A DNA stretch of 8,287 bases from DATBFU01 sp046735265 (GTDB lineage: Bacteria > Acidobacteriota > Thermoanaerobaculia > UBA5066 > Gp7-AA6), in contig JBKPSZ010000251.1 in NCBI GenBank assembly GCA_046735265.1, positions 1 to 8,287 of the forward strand. Reading direction: 5' to 3'. Positions within the stretch are counted from its first letter, which is position 1; every line of letters starts with the position of its first letter. The notes beneath the pieces were generated by a model. It saw nothing but the letters and a program-made list of their open reading frames with translations, did not search any database and was not told where the DNA came from. Below are positions 6,949-8,287 of this stretch, in pieces. The translations under genes and the position numbers were made by a program.

Positions 6949-7962
6949 ATGACGAGCTTGCCGGAAACGTACGCCGAAGAACTGATCCCGGGCGCCCGAA
7001 ACGCCGTCCGAACCTGCCTGCGTGTCCAGCCCGGGGAGCGGGTTGCGCTGATCACCGACCGCGAGACCGCCGAAATCGCCGCGAGCCTCGCCGGCGAGAT
7101 CCGGGAGGCCGGGGCGCTCTCCGAAGTCTGCATCATGGAGGACTTCGGTCTGCGCCCGATGCTCGACCTGCCCGAGGGGATCCGCTCGGCCCTCGAGCAA
7201 GCCGACGTCTCGATCTACGCGGGCCAGCCGAAGACCGGCGAGCTCGCGTTCCGGCGCGCGATGACCGCCGTCGTGGATCGCCGCCGGATCCGCCACGCCC
7301 ACATGGTCTCGATTTCCCGGCGCATCATGTGCGAGGCGATGCGCGCCGACTTCAACGAGGTGGACGCCCTCTCGCAGCGTGTGCGCGACTGCGCCGCGCG
7401 AGCCCGCCGGATCACGGCGAAGTCGCCGGCCGGCTCAGATCTCGTCGCCACGTTCGATCCCGAGATCAAGTGGCTGAAGACCTCCGGGATCATCTCGACA
7501 CAGAAGTGGGGGAATCTCCCGGGAGGCGAGGTCCTGACGGCCCCCGCCCGCGTGGACGGCGTCTACGTCGCGGACGGCGTCGTCGGCGACTACCTCTGCG
7601 CGCGCTATGGGGACCTGAGGAACAATCCGTTGACGATCCGGATCGAGAACAGCCGGATCGCCGGGCTCGAGTGCGAGCGCGCGGACCTGGTCGAGGAGTT
7701 CCGCGCCTACACACGTAGCGACGAGAATTCCGACCGGGTGGGCGAGTTCGCGATCGGAACGAACACGGCCGTCCACCACGTCATCGGGAACATCCTCCAG
7801 GACGAGAAGCTCCCGACACTTCACCTCGCGTTCGGACACCCGTACTCCGAGCACACCGGCGCTAAATGGTCGAGCACGACGCACATCGACGTCGTGGGCC
7901 GCCGCTTCGACATCTGGTTCGACGAGACCCAGGTGATGGCGGCGGGAAAGTTTCTGATCTGA
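6949..7962 (+). CDS. M29-type metal-dependent aminopeptidase (leucyl aminopeptidase / aminopeptidase T-like)
   Basis: A 337-residue cytoplasmic exopeptidase-like protein that would remove N-terminal residues from short peptides using two metal ions. The N-terminal domain (about 8-130) reads like COG2309 proteins: GARNAVRTCLRVQPGERVALITD, then IMEDFGLRP and RHAHMVSI. The C-terminal catalytic domain has the full ligand set expected for M29 enzymes: E194 in PGGEVLTAP, E266 in VGEFAIGTN, H292 in LHLAFGH, and H312 and D314 in STTHIDVV. The protein is shorter than the about 410 residues of Thermus aminopeptidase T, and resembles the compact branch of the family, whose substrates are poorly known. 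The open frame extends upstream to 6661 inside the preceding gene, but that part is a shadow; ATG 6949 is chosen for its AAGGAG and for alignment with family starts. It is last in the ligase trio and may trim or recycle the ligase product, or act in general peptide turnover. Confidence 0.85.
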   Translation: MTSLPETYAEELIPGARNAVRTCLRVQPGERVALITDRETAEIAASLAGEIREAGALSEVCIMEDFGLRPMLDLPEGIRSALEQADVSIYAGQPKTGELAFRRAMTAVVDRRRIRHAHMVSISRRIMCEAMRADFNEVDALSQRVRDCAARARRITAKSPAGSDLVATFDPEIKWLKTSGIISTQKWGNLPGGEVLTAPARVDGVYVADGVVGDYLCARYGDLRNNPLTIRIENSRIAGLECERADLVEEFRAYTRSDENSDRVGEFAIGTNTAVHHVIGNILQDEKLPTLHLAFGHPYSEHTGAKWSSTTHIDVVGRRFDIWFDETQVMAAGKFLI

Positions 7963-8021
7963 ATCGGGAGATCGGATCGGCGGGATAGCGCGCCGTCGTT
8001 TCGCGGGCCGGCTCGACACCC

Positions 8022-8040
8022 GCCCGTCCCCTCGACGGGC
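8022..8040 (+). terminator. 7-bp hairpin after the aminopeptidase gene
   Basis: GCCCGTC (8022-8028) pairs with GACGGGC (8034-8040) around a five-base loop (CCCTC). It lies 59 bases after the aminopeptidase stop and 29 bases before the next start. There is no T-run behind it, so it is a weak candidate terminator or a leader hairpin of the downstream gene. Confidence 0.35.
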
Positions 8041-8069
8041 CCGGCGCCCGCGCGAGAAGATGGCTTTCC

Positions 8070-8287
8070 ATGGCGCTGCCCGTCGAGAATTTCTCGGTCG
8101 AATTCGTCTTCCTCTGCTGGGCCGTCTGGCTTCTCTTCTGGATCATCAGCGCGTTCTTCGTGAAGCGTACGGTCGAAAGACGGTTCGGCTCGTGGCGAAC
8201 CCTCATCGTCCTCGGCGGTATCGGCCTCGTCCTCGTCCTGCGGCGAACGACCGGGAGCCCTTCCCCGGCGCCCCCCTGGTCCCGGAC
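8070..8287 (+). CDS. Integral membrane protein, possibly ICMT-like (3' partial)
   Basis: An open frame from ATG 8070 runs off the window end; 72 residues are visible. After a short polar start (MALPVENFSVEF) come two hydrophobic spans, VFLCWAVWLLFWIISAFF (about 12-29) and TLIVLGGIGLVLVL (about 45-58), separated by the basic loop VKRTVERRFGSWR. The pattern W-x-IISAFF-x-KRT in the first segment resembles the N-terminus of bacterial isoprenylcysteine carboxyl methyltransferase-family proteins, multi-span membrane methyltransferases with S-adenosylmethionine-binding sites near the C-terminus. That diagnostic part is outside the window, so the family is a guess; the membrane character is clear. 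A GAGAAG at 8054-8059 is a distant, weak ribosome-binding site. The overlapping frame from ATG 8060 gives an Arg-rich, non-hydrophobic peptide and is rejected. Confidence 0.6.
   Translation, partial: MALPVENFSVEFVFLCWAVWLLFWIISAFFVKRTVERRFGSWRTLIVLGGIGLVLVLRRTTGSPSPAPPWSR

Noticed and set aside
8060..8287. Alternative start ATG 8060 in another frame for the last gene
   Set aside because: The product is Arg-rich with no hydrophobic spans, whereas the frame from 8070 gives two clear membrane segments.

Overview
The window is a GC-rich (visibly well over 60 percent), gene-dense bacterial chromosome segment with eight genes, all on the + strand. No RNA gene, mobile element or CRISPR array is visible. 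Short intergenic gaps, ATGA/GTGA stop-start overlaps and GTG starts point to a free-living bacterium of an Acidobacteriota-like or similar deep, high-GC phylum. That placement is inferred from gene order and protein style only.

Layout. (1) Positions 1-236 hold the C-terminal end of an iron-sulfur redox protein, a NuoG/HoxU/formate-dehydrogenase-type [4Fe-4S] domain that stops right after the cluster domain. (2) Positions 357-2455 are a two-gene cell-envelope unit: a secreted N-acetylmuramoyl-L-alanine amidase overlapping a membrane-anchored GerMN-domain protein by 4 bp. A 12-bp inverted repeat follows. (3) Positions 2599-4667 hold RNase PH (rph) overlapping a CorA-type divalent cation channel by 4 bp; the CorA protein carries an unusual disordered, Arg-rich N-terminal extension. 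(4) After a TATAAT box and a small hairpin, positions 4738-7962 form a three-gene unit: an ATP-grasp ligase, a GCS2/YbdK-type carboxylate-amine ligase and a metal-dependent M29-type aminopeptidase. (5) A hairpin precedes a membrane-protein gene that runs off the window end at 8070-8287, possibly of the isoprenylcysteine methyltransferase (ICMT)-like family.

The most interesting part is the three-gene unit. Two different ATP-dependent amide-bond-forming enzymes sit beside an aminopeptidase, separated by 11 and 28 bases. This looks like a pathway that makes, and trims or recycles, a small peptide-like or amino-acid-conjugate metabolite. Every visible catalytic and metal-binding motif is intact in all three proteins. 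The substrates cannot be read from sequence. The rest of the window is housekeeping: cell-wall cleavage, RNA maturation, ion transport and redox.
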